Origin: Tanticharoenia sakaeratensis NBRC 103193
GTDB taxonomy: Bacteria > Pseudomonadota > Alphaproteobacteria > Acetobacterales > Acetobacteraceae
DNA length: 42,698 nucleotides
Direction of reading: 5' to 3'
Assembly (NCBI RefSeq): GCF_000963885.1
Contig: NZ_BALE01000007.1
Location: forward strand, 1-42,698
A model generated the notes under the pieces. That model was given only the letters and a program-made list of their open reading frames with translations, was not told where the DNA came from and searched no databases. Shown piece by piece: positions 24,078-34,072 of this stretch. Every line of letters starts with the position of its first letter. The first letter of the stretch is position 1. The position numbers and the translations under genes are program-made.

Positions 24078-24533
24078 TCAGCAGAACGGTCGGGGCGGTC
24101 CACGTGGAAAGGCGGCAGAAATGGGCCGCGCCGGCGGCGCACGCGCTTCAGGCAGACGATAGGCAACGCTTGACACGGTGCTGAACCGGCCCGGCAGAAG
24201 AGCGGCTTTTGCAAAGATCGCCGGTGCGAGCGCCAGCAGCGGGCAGAGAAAACACCCATGGTCCGCATCATGACCGGGTTGGGGCGCATGATGGGTCGCA
24301 GCGGGCATAGCCATGCCCGGCATGCCGTCGTCCGGCATGGCCATAGGGGCCGCCGACGTCACAACCAGTCCGGTCAGGCGCTCCAGCGTCGCACGCGGCA
24401 CCTCGCCGGGCGCAGCACCGGCAGACAGCGCAAGCTGCCCGACAAGCCCCAGAAGCACGCACAGGACCAGCATCAGACGCGGGCCTGAGACCCGTGCCGA
24501 TCGTCCTGTTGCATACATGGCGGACCTGCGCAT
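24078..24533 (-). CDS. DUF2946-like metal-associated protein
   Basis: This encodes 151 residues: an N-terminal hydrophobic helix (20-40), then Met/His-rich sequence (MAMPDDGMPGMAMP, HHAPQPGHDADHG), a CFLC pair (Cys94/Cys97) and the C-terminal FPRGPPRP typical of DUF2946. These small envelope proteins are commonly encoded beside copper-type TonB receptors. It lies 65 bp upstream of the receptor gene on the same strand, probably in one operon, and Met6 is an alternative start. The likely role is periplasmic or membrane-associated metal handling, inferred from composition and neighbours. Confidence 0.75.
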   Translation of the reverse strand: MRRSAMYATGRSARVSGPRLMLVLCVLLGLVGQLALSAGAAPGEVPRATLERLTGLVVTSAAPMAMPDDGMPGMAMPAATHHAPQPGHDADHGCFLCPLLALAPAIFAKAALLPGRFSTVSSVAYRLPEARAPPARPISAAFPRGPPRPFC

Positions 24534-24597
24534 GCGGTGTTGAAGAGATCACACGGGCGCGATTGTCAAATCGGCGCGACCGCTCCACATCACGTTC

Positions 24598-25383
24598 ATG
24601 ACGCGGATGCCCCCGGCCCTGCCCGCCCCGAACCACGCCTTGTCAGGCGCTTCCGATGGCGCCCGGGCGCCTCTCGCCTGCGCGCCCGTGGCGCAACGCG
24701 GAACAGCACGTGCAATCGGCCTCGAAGTCGCGATCGGTCTTCATCTCGTGGCATTGGCGGCCCTGCTGGCGCTTCATTCAGCCCACCCTGTCGTGCCGCC
24801 GGATGCCGCCGTGCAGATGGTGTTCGAACCAACACCACCGGCTCCCCTGAAGGCACTTCCCCCTCCGCCGGTCATGCCCGCGACACCCGATGCGGTCGCG
24901 TTGCCGGCAGTTCCGCAGCCCGCACCAGACCTGCCACCTGCGCCGGTCTGGCATCACCTGCGCGCATTGCCCATCGCACCGCGCGCGCCTGCCCACGCGC
25001 AGCCTGCGCAGCCCGCGCATCGTACGCCCGGCACATCCTCCGCCGTGCCGGATACCCACCGCACTGCAAATCCCATGCCCGAAACTGCGCCAAGCACCTC
25101 GCAAGCGACACCGGTAGCACCGCCACATATGACTGCGCCGGCCTGCGATGCCGCCAGCGCGCCCTATCCGGCAAGTGCCCGCGTGCTGCATGAACAGGGG
25201 GTCGTGCGCGTGGGCCTCACGGTCCAACCGGGAGGCGCTGTAACGCATGCCCATGTGACGGATAGCAGCGGCTATGACGACCTCGACGATGCGGCGCTGG
25301 CGGCGGCTCGGACCCTGACCTGTCGCAATACGGGCACGGTCAGTGCGGATGTGACTTTGCCGGTGCGTTTTACCCTGCATTGA
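24598..25383 (+). CDS. tonB: TonB family energy-transducing protein
   Basis: This encodes 261 residues. There is an N-terminal cytoplasmic part, one transmembrane helix (about 42-60, EVAIGLHLVALAALLALHS), a Pro/Ala-rich periplasmic spacer (about 68-175) and a C-terminal TonB domain (about 185-261: YPASARVLHEQGVVRVGLTVQPGG ... DLDDAALAAARTLTC). It transmits proton-motive energy to outer-membrane receptors. Divergence from the metal receptor unit suggests a dedicated TonB. No exbB/exbD is present in the window. Confidence 0.88.
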   Translation: MTRMPPALPAPNHALSGASDGARAPLACAPVAQRGTARAIGLEVAIGLHLVALAALLALHSAHPVVPPDAAVQMVFEPTPPAPLKALPPPPVMPATPDAVALPAVPQPAPDLPPAPVWHHLRALPIAPRAPAHAQPAQPAHRTPGTSSAVPDTHRTANPMPETAPSTSQATPVAPPHMTAPACDAASAPYPASARVLHEQGVVRVGLTVQPGGAVTHAHVTDSSGYDDLDDAALAAARTLTCRNTGTVSADVTLPVRFTLH

Positions 25384-25449
25384 CCCGTTGCCGAACATCC
25401 GGCCAGGGCATACGACAGGACGACACCGACAATCAGGATCTCGCATCGC

Positions 25450-26703
25450 ATGGAAGCCGAACCCGGCCTCGACACCGTCCCGCTTGTACGCGCGCCACAT
25501 GGCGTGGAGCCCGCGATCTGGTCGCTGATGCTGGGCACCTTCCTGGTGGGTACGGGTGAATTCGGCATCATGGGCATGCTGCCGGAATTCGCCCGCTCGC
25601 TGAACCTGTCGCTGGCACAGGCATCGGGTGCCATTCCGGCCTATGCCATGGGCGTCGTCTTCGGCGCGCCGCTGTTCGCCATCATCGGAGCGACCTGGCC
25701 GCGTCGGCGTTTTCTCCTCGCCCTGGTGACGGTCTTCTGTATCGGCAATTTCCTGAGCGCCCTTGCGCCGACGCTGCCGTTGATCGAAGCCGCACGCTTT
25801 CTGGCCGGCCTGCCGCATGGTGCATTCTTCGGCGTTTCCGCTCTCGTGGCCGCGTCTCTGTTCGAACGTGCCCGGCGCGGACGCGCCGTCGGACGCGTGC
25901 TGACGGGCATCATGGTATCGACCGTCGTGGGCGCGCCGCTTTCCACATTCGCCGCGGAGCAGATCGGCTGGCGCATGTCCTATCTCTCGCTTGGCGTGCT
26001 GAGCCTTCTGCTATGGGTCTGCGTCTGGCGTTACACGCCATCCGATCCGGCGCACCCCGGTGCATCGGCCCTTCGCGAGCTTGGCGCATTCCGCCGGCCG
26101 CAGGTCCTGCTCACGCTGGCGACGGGCGCCGTCGGATTCGGCGGACTGTTCGCGGTCTACAGCTTCCTGACGGCGACACTGGATCATGTGACGCATCTGT
26201 CCGGCCCCTGGCGCATGACGTTTCTTGTCATCTGGGGCGCAGGCATGGTCGCGGGCAATCATTTCGGCTCGCAATTGATCGACCGAAACCTCGATCAGGC
26301 CGCGATCGGCTCGCTCCTCTTCAGCGTCGTGTTCCTCATCGGCTTCTCGCTTCTTGTGAAGCACCCGGTGCTGCTGGCCATCGACACCTTCCTGCTGCCT
26401 GCAACGCTCATCGTCGTGTCACCGGCGATGCAGACGCGCCTGATGGAGGTCGCGGATGACGCGCAAACGCTGGCCGCGTCCCTGAACCACTCGGCGTTCA
26501 ACCTTGCCAATGCCATCGGTGCGGCGCTGGGCGGGCTGCTGATCGGTGGCGGCTACGGCTATGCGTCCGTCGGCTGGTGTGGTGCCGCGCTGTCGATCAT
26601 AGGCCTTGCGATCTATCTCGTGACCATCCGGCTTGCCCGTAATGGTCAACATCGCCACCAGTTGGCGCACACTGCCATTTCGGATGCAGCGCAGGGCCGA
26701 TAA
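25450..26703 (+). CDS. MFS efflux transporter (DHA1, AraJ/YdhP-like)
   Basis: This encodes 417 residues and about twelve helices. Family motifs are TFLVGTGEFGIMGMLPEFARSL, IPAYAMGVVFGAPLFAIIGA, ARFLAGLPHGAFFGVSALVAASL and GAPLSTFAAEQIGWRMSY, all typical of the arabinose-efflux/purine-efflux DHA1 group. It probably exports small molecules with proton antiport; the substrate is unknown. It starts 66 bp after tonB and may be read through from it. Confidence 0.88.
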   Translation: MEAEPGLDTVPLVRAPHGVEPAIWSLMLGTFLVGTGEFGIMGMLPEFARSLNLSLAQASGAIPAYAMGVVFGAPLFAIIGATWPRRRFLLALVTVFCIGNFLSALAPTLPLIEAARFLAGLPHGAFFGVSALVAASLFERARRGRAVGRVLTGIMVSTVVGAPLSTFAAEQIGWRMSYLSLGVLSLLLWVCVWRYTPSDPAHPGASALRELGAFRRPQVLLTLATGAVGFGGLFAVYSFLTATLDHVTHLSGPWRMTFLVIWGAGMVAGNHFGSQLIDRNLDQAAIGSLLFSVVFLIGFSLLVKHPVLLAIDTFLLPATLIVVSPAMQTRLMEVADDAQTLAASLNHSAFNLANAIGAALGGLLIGGGYGYASVGWCGAALSIIGLAIYLVTIRLARNGQHRHQLAHTAISDAAQGR

Positions 26704-26780
26704 AACGCGCCACTCGTGACTGGCACGGTTCTTGCAGATATTTGGATGACCAAAGCCTCTCGCAGGAGCCGACAAACGCC

Positions 26781-27200
26781 ATGTTCGCTGATACGATCTT
26801 TTCCGACCCGCGCATGTCCGCAGGGCGCAGCCGCGCCTACAGCCATACCGACCGCGACATCATTCTGGTGGTCTATGCCCTGTATGCGCTCGGCTTCTTC
26901 ACCGGGATCACGGCGGTCGCCGGCGCGGTTCTTGCGTATCATCGCCGGAACCGCACCCTCAGCGAAACCGCGCGCGGACAGCTCTCCTGGCAGATCCGGC
27001 TGTTCTGGCTGGGCGTTCTTGCCTGGACTGCCATCGGGCTCGTCCACGGGGCCGTCGCTGCACTGGGCGCAATCACGGGCGGGATCGGGCTCGTCTTCAT
27101 GATCGTGCCGTGGGGCATGATCGGGCTTTGGGGCGCGCTCACCCTCTGGGCCCTGGCACGCGGTCTCATCGCCCTTTATCGCGGTCGCGCCATCGTCTGA
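26781..27200 (+). CDS. Small multi-pass membrane protein (DUF4870-like)
   Basis: This encodes 139 residues from ATG 26781, preceded by AGGAG; a TTG start at 26742 would add 13 residues. Polar first 35 residues are followed by helices at VVYALYALGFFTGITAVAGAVLAYHRR, FWLGVLAWTAIGLVHGAVAALGAI and a last hydrophobic region to ALYRGR. The YALYALGFFTGIT...AYHRR layout resembles DUF4870-type proteins. Function unknown. It ends at a three-armed repeat that probably terminates transcription. Confidence 0.7.
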   Translation: MFADTIFSDPRMSAGRSRAYSHTDRDIILVVYALYALGFFTGITAVAGAVLAYHRRNRTLSETARGQLSWQIRLFWLGVLAWTAIGLVHGAVAALGAITGGIGLVFMIVPWGMIGLWGALTLWALARGLIALYRGRAIV

Positions 27201-27205
27201 ACGGG

Positions 27206-27250
27206 AGGCGCCCATCCCATCGGGCGCCTGTGCCGGATAGGATGGGCGCC
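27206..27250. terminator. Three-armed terminator-like repeat
   Basis: The arm AGGCGCCCATCC (27206-27217) can pair either with GGGCGCCT (27222-27229) as a tight 8-bp hairpin or with GGATGGGCGCC (27240-27250) as an 11-bp stem. It lies between convergent genes and probably acts as a bidirectional terminator. No long U run is seen. Confidence 0.55.
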
Positions 27251-27333
27251 CTATGGTGTGGAACCGGTTCGAACTAGCCCGCCAGATCGTCGCCCGGCAA
27301 GCATCCAGTTTCAGACCGGGATCAAGTCCCGCA

Positions 27334-28311
27334 TCAGCGAAACGCGGTCTCTGCAAACATTGCGAGCGCGCGGGGCACATCCATCCCGATCGCCACCTGC
27401 TGGGATGGAAAATCGTCCCATTCATTAGGCGGATAGGAATTGGCATCCGGACGCTGGATGCTCTCGCCGCGTGCGATCCCGTTCGTCACCACTCGCACCG
27501 GGCCTGAGCGCATGGTGAACAGATCCGGCGCCAGCACATGCATCACCGCAAGCGTGTCATGCGCGAACACGCCCGAGATCCCGCGCGTCCTGTGCGTGAA
27601 TGCCTGGTAGAACCGCGACACGTCCCAGATCAGCTGCCCGTCTGCCCCGCCTTTCGCGGCAATGTCGGCCAGATAGGCCTCCTCCATTACCAGTTCCTCG
27701 GTCACGTCGAGGCCGATGAAGCGGATCGGCCACGGCACGGTCGCGCACAGATCGGCCGCATCGGGATCGGACAGGACGTTGGCTTCCGCAACAGGCGTGA
27801 CGTTTCCACGGCGCCCGTTGGTTCCGAACGCGCCGCCCATGACGCTGACGCCCGCCAGCAGCGTCGGCAGCTCCGGCGCCTCGGCCAGTGCGCGCGCAAG
27901 ATTGGTCAATGGCCCGACCGCGCAGATATGGATCTTTCCCGGGTTGGCGCGCGCGAGGTCGATGATGACCTGATGCGCTGGCCTAGGATCGACCGAACCG
28001 GGATCGCCGCGCTCCGCGAGCTTTGCCGCAACTCCGCCCAGAGCGTCGTCACCATGAACGTAAGGTACGCCGCCGCCGAACGCGCCATGCAAAGGTGCCG
28101 CAGCACCTTTGGCCACCGGAACGTCGCCCAAACCCAGAGCCGCCCGCAGCAGCAGCGCATTCCGCGTCGTGGTCTCGACATCGAGATTGCCGAACACGGT
28201 TGTTATGGCGGCAATCCGAGCCTCGGGGCGCCGCGCAAGAAAGGCGAGCGCCATCGTGTCGTCGATGCCCGGATCGGTATCGAAGATGACGAGTTTCGGA
28301 TCGGCGCTCAC
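27334..28311 (-). CDS. Inosine-uridine preferring nucleoside hydrolase
   Basis: This encodes 325 residues. The N-terminal FDTDPGIDDTMAL is the calcium-binding aspartate cluster of IU-nucleoside hydrolases. It also has TTVFGNLDVETTTRNAL, AVGPLTNLARAL, SVMGGAF, EANVLSDPDAA and a C-terminal FAHDTLAV. It splits ribonucleosides into base and ribose for salvage. Start GTG 28311 overlaps the stop of the upstream hydroxylase gene, so it is the last gene of a three-gene minus-strand unit. Confidence 0.93.
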   Translation of the reverse strand: MSADPKLVIFDTDPGIDDTMALAFLARRPEARIAAITTVFGNLDVETTTRNALLLRAALGLGDVPVAKGAAAPLHGAFGGGVPYVHGDDALGGVAAKLAERGDPGSVDPRPAHQVIIDLARANPGKIHICAVGPLTNLARALAEAPELPTLLAGVSVMGGAFGTNGRRGNVTPVAEANVLSDPDAADLCATVPWPIRFIGLDVTEELVMEEAYLADIAAKGGADGQLIWDVSRFYQAFTHRTRGISGVFAHDTLAVMHVLAPDLFTMRSGPVRVVTNGIARGESIQRPDANSYPPNEWDDFPSQQVAIGMDVPRALAMFAETAFR

Positions 28312-29528
28312 GAGGCGCGATCCATCAGAAGCCCGGCTACGAAGCGCTTGAATGGCGGCAATCCGTCGGCAACGCGCAGCCCGGCCCGGCGCAGGGACAA
28401 AACGGGTGCCGCATCCTGGGTATAGGCCGTGGCGATCAGGTTGGTCGCGGCGAACAGCGGCGCCGTCGCCCTGCGATGAGCCAACTCGAAACGGCGCAGC
28501 GCAGACGGATCACCCGGATCGCCCGATCCGTCAGCGATGGCACGAACCAGCGTCTCCTGCCCGCGAAGGCCCAGGTTGAAGCCATGTGCCGTGATCGGAT
28601 GCATGCCGACCGCCGCGTCCCCGGCCAGCGCGAAACGCGGGGCCTGGAACCGGTGCGCAAAAGTCGTGACCAGCGGATAGGAACAGCGCGGGCTGAGCAG
28701 CCGCACATCGCCGGCCCGTCCCTGAAGCCGCGCCGAGACCTCCGCCTCGAACACGTCGTCAGGGCATTGCGTCAGACGCGCGACATCATCCTTCGGCAGC
28801 GTGAGCACCAGAGACACACGGTCTCCCTCGCCTGCGCGCGTCGCGTCGTCCGGCGCGACCGGCAGGAGGGCCACGGTCTGGCCCTCGTCGAACCATTGCA
28901 GGGCAACCGCGTCATGCGCAGGCTGCTGGCGCAGGCGGCAAACCAGGATCGAACGATTGAAATCATGGACAACGGCGCCGATGCCGTGCTGCTCACGAAG
29001 GGCCGAGAACCGGCCGTCCGCCGCGACCAGCAGACGAGCACTCAGCGCGCGTCCGTCTCCCAATCTCACGTCCGCGCCGGATCGCCCGGCATGAGCCCGC
29101 TCGATCATGGCACCGGTAATGAGCGTCAGCCCTTCCTGCCCGCTCGCTGCGCGATACAGCGCACGGCGTATCAGGTGATTGGGCACCAGATGGCCCAGCG
29201 CGTCTCCCTCCGCACCGGAAAGCGGGGAGAACAGCAAGGGCGGTGCCGATCGACCGCTTTCAATCCGGGCTGTCTTCAGCGGCGAAACCTCGTCCGCCGG
29301 GATCGCATCCCAGGCGCCGACCGATTTCAACCACCGCACCGAATGATGCGTCAGCGCGATCTCGCGCCCGTCGAAGCGCGGTTCGGCCAGAAACGGCTCC
29401 GGCGTGCGGTCGAGCACGCAGGTACGATAGCCGCGTCGCGCAAAGGAAATCCCGGCGGCGAGCCCGACCGGTCCCGCGCCGACGATTGCAACGTCATACG
29501 CCATTCCGGGCGCGAGATCGGACATCAT
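28308..29528 (-). CDS. UbiH/COQ6-family FAD-dependent hydroxylase (ubiquinone biosynthesis)
   Basis: This encodes 406 residues from ATG 29528 (ATG 29525 and Met8 also possible); the frame is open to 29705, but that part lies inside the nitroreductase gene. FAD motifs are VAIVGAGPVGLAAGISFARRG, LVAADGRFSALRE and FALAGDAAVGMHPITAHGFNLGLRG, characteristic of the aromatic-ring hydroxylases of ubiquinone synthesis. It could be UbiH, UbiF or the alphaproteobacterial UbiM type; sequence reading alone does not separate them. It starts at the nitroreductase stop codon. Confidence 0.85.
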   Translation of the reverse strand: MMSDLAPGMAYDVAIVGAGPVGLAAGISFARRGYRTCVLDRTPEPFLAEPRFDGREIALTHHSVRWLKSVGAWDAIPADEVSPLKTARIESGRSAPPLLFSPLSGAEGDALGHLVPNHLIRRALYRAASGQEGLTLITGAMIERAHAGRSGADVRLGDGRALSARLLVAADGRFSALREQHGIGAVVHDFNRSILVCRLRQQPAHDAVALQWFDEGQTVALLPVAPDDATRAGEGDRVSLVLTLPKDDVARLTQCPDDVFEAEVSARLQGRAGDVRLLSPRCSYPLVTTFAHRFQAPRFALAGDAAVGMHPITAHGFNLGLRGQETLVRAIADGSGDPGDPSALRRFELAHRRATAPLFAATNLIATAYTQDAAPVLSLRRAGLRVADGLPPFKRFVAGLLMDRAS

Positions 29529-29529
29529 G

Positions 29530-30129
29530 TCAGTCCTTGTCCGCACCAAAACGCACGGGCTTGCCTTTCCACACCGCCATGTAGTCCTCGATATCCGCGC
29601 GTTTCGACCGTGGCGTCTCTTCCGGCGTCCCGACGAACAGGAAGCCGGCGAGCCGATGCGGCGGGGCGAACCCGAGCGCCTCACAGACGCCCGGATCGTC
29701 CGCAACGTCCCCTGTTACCCACAGGCCGCCGAATCCGGCCAGATGCAGGGCATTCAGGACGTTCATGACGCCTGCCGAGACGGCGGCTTCCTGTTCGGCC
29801 AGCGGGATCTTGTTGTCGGGACGCAGATGCATGCCGAGCGCGATCGTCATCGGCGTTTCGCCGAACCGCTTGCGACGCTTCTCGAGCTTTTTCTGCGGCA
29901 CGTCGGGATCACGCGCACGCATGCCCTTAAGCACCAGATCGGCAAATGCCGCGCGGTGTTCGCCTTCGATGACAACGTAGCGCCAGGGGCGCAGCTTGCC
30001 ATGATCGGGCGCGCGCAGTCCGGCGCTCAGGATCGTTTCCAGCATGGCGCCATCAGGCGCCGGATCTACCAGATCATCGCAGGAGGCACGGGACAGCAGG
30101 GCTTCGAGGGCACGATCGGTCTTGCTCAT
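29530..30129 (-). CDS. YdjA-like nitroreductase family protein
   Basis: This encodes 199 residues from Met at 30129 (MSKTDRALEALLSRAS). The frame extends to 30186, but the added residues are not family-like. It has LRAPDHGKLRPWRYVVIEG (FMN contact region), KKLEKRRKRFGETPMTIALG, EQEAAVSAGVMNVLNALHLAGFGGLWVTG and a C-terminal GFLFVGTPEE. It is an FMN-dependent NAD(P)H oxidoreductase with unknown physiological substrate. It is the first gene of the unit with the UbiH-like and nucleoside hydrolase genes and is divergent from hisB. Confidence 0.88.
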   Translation of the reverse strand: MSKTDRALEALLSRASCDDLVDPAPDGAMLETILSAGLRAPDHGKLRPWRYVVIEGEHRAAFADLVLKGMRARDPDVPQKKLEKRRKRFGETPMTIALGMHLRPDNKIPLAEQEAAVSAGVMNVLNALHLAGFGGLWVTGDVADDPGVCEALGFAPPHRLAGFLFVGTPEETPRSKRADIEDYMAVWKGKPVRFGADKD

Positions 30130-30287
30130 GCGTCCTAGATGGACCCGCGCGCGCGCCACGCCAAGCCCGTCATGCATGGCCGCCATCTCACCCTTCGAAC
30201 CACGCCTGATTGCGGCGCGCGATGATGCGTGCCGTTTCCCCGGCGCGCGGGTTTCGGCAGAAGGCCAGCTTGGCTATAGTGAAACCC

Positions 30288-30893
30288 ATGTCCGAGCCAC
30301 ACACCCCGCGCCGCGCCGAACGTCATCGCATCACCGGCGAGACCGACATCACGATCCGCCTCGACCTCGACGGGACGGGCACCGCCGTCGTGGACAGCGG
30401 AATCGGATTCTTCGATCACATGCTGACGGCACTCGCGCGCCATTCGATGATCGACATCGACGTGCGGGCGAGCGGCGATCTTCATATCGACTGCCATCAT
30501 ACCGTCGAGGACATCGGGATCGCGCTGGGCGAGACGTTTCGCGAGGCGATCGGCGACAAGCGCGGCATCACGCGCTTCGGCCATGCCCTCGTCCCGCTCG
30601 ACGAGGCGCTGTGCGAGGCCGTCGTGGACATTTCAGGCCGGCCCTATCTTGCATGGTCGATCGACTTCCCGCGCGAGCGGATCGGCGAGATGGATTCCGA
30701 CCTGTTCGAGGAATTCTTCCGTGCCTTCGCCATGGGCGCCATGATCACGCTGCATCTGACGAACCGGTGCGGCCGCAACGCGCATCATATCGCCGAAAGC
30801 GCGTTCAAGGCTTGCGCGCGTGCCTTGCGCATGGCCGTCTCGCACGATGCCCGCGCTGCTGGCCACATCCCGTCCACCAAGGGCGTGCTGTGA
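30288..30893 (+). CDS. hisB: Imidazoleglycerol-phosphate dehydratase HisB
   Basis: This encodes 201 residues from ATG 30288. It is the monofunctional dehydratase form with no phosphatase domain. Mn-binding motifs are FFDHMLTALARH (His), DCHHTVEDIGIALG and CGRNAHHIAESAFKACARAL. It catalyses the sixth step of histidine synthesis in the cytoplasm. It is the first gene of a tightly coupled his operon, with its stop overlapping the next start (GTG 30890). Confidence 0.96.
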   Translation: MSEPHTPRRAERHRITGETDITIRLDLDGTGTAVVDSGIGFFDHMLTALARHSMIDIDVRASGDLHIDCHHTVEDIGIALGETFREAIGDKRGITRFGHALVPLDEALCEAVVDISGRPYLAWSIDFPRERIGEMDSDLFEEFFRAFAMGAMITLHLTNRCGRNAHHIAESAFKACARALRMAVSHDARAAGHIPSTKGVL

Positions 30894-31288
30894 AGTCCTA
30901 CAGCGCGTTTTTCCGTCCTGGCGGGAGAACACCCGTCATGGTGAAGAACGCGTTTTCCTGGCGTGTGCTGGTCTTCAGCTGGTTCGGCCTGCTTCTGCAT
31001 GGCGCATGGATCTCGGGCCTGCTCGCCGGCGCGGCAAGCCTGTCCTTTGGCGCGCTGTTGCCCGGGCCGATCTCATGGCTTCTGCATCTGAGCCTGCACG
31101 TCGGCTTCGCGGCCTTCACCGCCGAGATCCGCGCGTGGGAACTGCGCCTGAATAGTGCCTCACCCGGCCCCATCGTCATGGCCGCGAATCCGCGTGCGGC
31201 CCTTCTGCGGCTGATCGATCAATATCCCGCCATCCTGTCCCGCCCTGCCCGGGCGGGTCTGGAAGACAACACGGTCCTTCCGGCATGA
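30890..31288 (+). CDS. DUF2628 membrane protein in his operon
   Basis: This encodes 132 residues from GTG 30890, which overlaps the hisB stop. The opening (V/M)KSYSAFFRPG is followed by hydrophobic segments, VLVFSWFGLLLHGAWISGLLAGAASL and LLPGPISWLLHLSLHVGFAAF, as in DUF2628 proteins. Its role in histidine synthesis is unknown; presence here seems to be a lineage trait of acetic acid bacteria (recollection). The stop overlaps hisH by ATGA. Confidence 0.8.
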   Translation: MKSYSAFFRPGGRTPVMVKNAFSWRVLVFSWFGLLLHGAWISGLLAGAASLSFGALLPGPISWLLHLSLHVGFAAFTAEIRAWELRLNSASPGPIVMAANPRAALLRLIDQYPAILSRPARAGLEDNTVLPA

Positions 31289-31938
31289 ACCCGCGCCCGC
31301 TCGATATCGTCGTCGTCGATTATGATGGCGGCAATCTCGCCTCCGCGGCGCAGGCCGCCACACGCGCAGCTGCGGATAGCGGCCTGGATGCGACCATCCG
31401 CATCACGGGCGACGTCAATGCTGTCCGCCATGCGGATCGCATCATCCTTCCGGGACAGGGCGCATATGCGGACTGCATGCATGGCCTGTCGTCAGGTTTG
31501 CGCATTGCCATGCAGGAGGCGACGGATGGTGGCACGCCGTTTCTGGGCATCTGCGTCGGCATGCAGTTGATTGCCGAATACGGTCTGGAGCATGGCCGCA
31601 CCGAAGGTCTGGGCTGGATTGCAGGCCATGTGGCCCCGATGGATGCGGCGCGGGCCGAAAAGCTGCGCCTGCCGCACATGGGATGGAATGAACTGCGCAT
31701 TCACCGCGCCCATCCGCTGACCGATGGCCTGCCCGATGATGCGCACGGCTATTTCGTCCATTCCTATGCCCTGAGCGACTGGGACGATGCGGATCTGGTG
31801 GCGAGCGCGGAATATGGCGGCGCGGTGCCCGCGATCGTCGCGCGCGGCAACCGTTGCGGCACCCAGTTCCATGTCGAGAAAAGCCAGACCGTGGGCCTGC
31901 GGATCATGGCGAATTTCCTTCACTGGAACGGACAATGA
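31285..31938 (+). CDS. hisH: Imidazole glycerol phosphate synthase glutaminase subunit HisH
   Basis: This 217-residue class I glutamine amidotransferase has GICVGMQL (catalytic Cys), GYFVHSYAL and [10 protein letters not shown] (His-Glu; HPEKS in most homologues is HVEKS here). It supplies ammonia to HisF. Coupled by ATGA overlaps to the DUF2628 gene and to the GNAT-HisA gene. Confidence 0.96.
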   Translation: MNPRPLDIVVVDYDGGNLASAAQAATRAAADSGLDATIRITGDVNAVRHADRIILPGQGAYADCMHGLSSGLRIAMQEATDGGTPFLGICVGMQLIAEYGLEHGRTEGLGWIAGHVAPMDAARAEKLRLPHMGWNELRIHRAHPLTDGLPDDAHGYFVHSYALSDWDDADLVASAEYGGAVPAIVARGNRCGTQFHVEKSQTVGLRIMANFLHWNGQ

Positions 31939-33295
31939 GCACCGATGCGCGCAGGGCAGCCCCGCAGGGCCGCCTGACCGCCGAACGGGTCAATCGCCTG
32001 AACGACGACGATCTGTCGGCACTGTGCGAAGCCACGACGGCTGCCATCCTCGACGGCGGCGGGTTCGGCTGGCTGCATCCGCCGCCACGTCAGGAACTCG
32101 AGCGCTATCTCCGCGGCCTCCTGCTGGTGCCGGAGCGCAGTCTGTTCGTCGCACGGCTCGATGGTGCGATCGTGGGTGCCGCCCAGATCGCCCGTCCGCC
32201 TCGCAGCAACGAGGCACAGGCCATGACGGCCCAGCTCACGGGCTTCTACGTCGCGCCCTATGCCCGTCGCCGGGGCGCGGCCCGCGTGCTGGCCGAGGCC
32301 GTGCTGCGCAGTGCGCGCCATCTCGGCTGCAAGGTGCTGAACTGCGACGTGCGCGAGACGCAGACGGCGGCGCTGTCCCTGTTCCGTTCGCTCGGCTTCG
32401 AGCACTGGGGCACGCATCCCTATTATGCCCGTGCCGAAGGGCGCACGGTGCGCGGCCTGTTCTTGACCCTGCCCTTGGGCGATACGCCTGCAAAGACGAC
32501 AGCATCGCCGTCCGCAGCCGTACGCCCCGAACCCGTTGAACCCGATCGCCAGCCCATGACCGCATCCCTGACGCTGTATCCCGCCATTGATCTCAAGGAC
32601 GGGGCCTGTGTGCGCCTGCGTCGTGGAGAAATGGAGGATGCGACCCGCTATTCCGACGATCCCGGCGCCCAGGCGCGCGCCTTCGTGGATGCCGGATGCG
32701 AGCGACTGCATGTTGTCGATCTGAATGGTGCTTTCGCCGGACGCTCGACGAATGCCAGTGCGATCGAGGCGATTTTGGCGAACGCGCGCGTGCCGGTGCA
32801 GCTCGGCGGTGGCATCCGCAATATGGCAGCCATCGAACGCTGGCTGACTGCCGGGGTTGATCGCGTGATCCTTGGGTCCGTCGCGGTCAAGGATCCCGAC
32901 CTCGTGCGGCAGGCCGCGCGTGCCTTCCCGGGCCGGATCGTGGCCGGGATCGACGCGCGTCAGGGCCGTGTGGCCACCGAAGGCTGGGCCGAGATTTCCG
33001 AGCTGGATGCGACCGAGCTTGCCCGCCGGATGGAGGATGCGGGTGTTGCTGCCATCATCTTCACCGAAATCACACGAGACGGAATGCTGGAAGGACTCGA
33101 TATCCCGCAAACGGCGGCCCTGGCGCGTGCCGTCTCGATCCCTGTCATCGCAAGCGGCGGCGTCGGCGAGCTGTCCCATCTGCAAGCCCTGCGCGACGCC
33201 GCGAAGGATGCACCGGGCATCTCGGGCGTAATCGTCGGGCGGGCGCTGTATGATGGACGCGTCTCGCTTGCCGATGCGCTCCGGGTCCTGCGCTG

Positions 33296-33296
<1 letters not shown>
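31935..33296 (+). CDS. hisA: GNAT acetyltransferase-HisA fusion
   Basis: One frame of 453 residues starts ATG 31935, overlapping the hisH stop. Residues 1-182 are a GNAT N-acetyltransferase ([24 protein letters not shown], the acetyl-CoA loop; [14 protein letters not shown]). A Pro/Ala-rich linker follows (about 183-207). From Met208 ([24 protein letters not shown]) a complete HisA barrel runs to the end, with [33 protein letters not shown] and ASGGVGEL. No stop codon separates the parts. ATG 32556 could start HisA alone, but no ribosome binding site precedes it, so a fused protein is likely. Confidence 0.85.
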
Positions 33297-34071
<775 letters not shown>

Positions 34072-34072
<1 letters not shown>

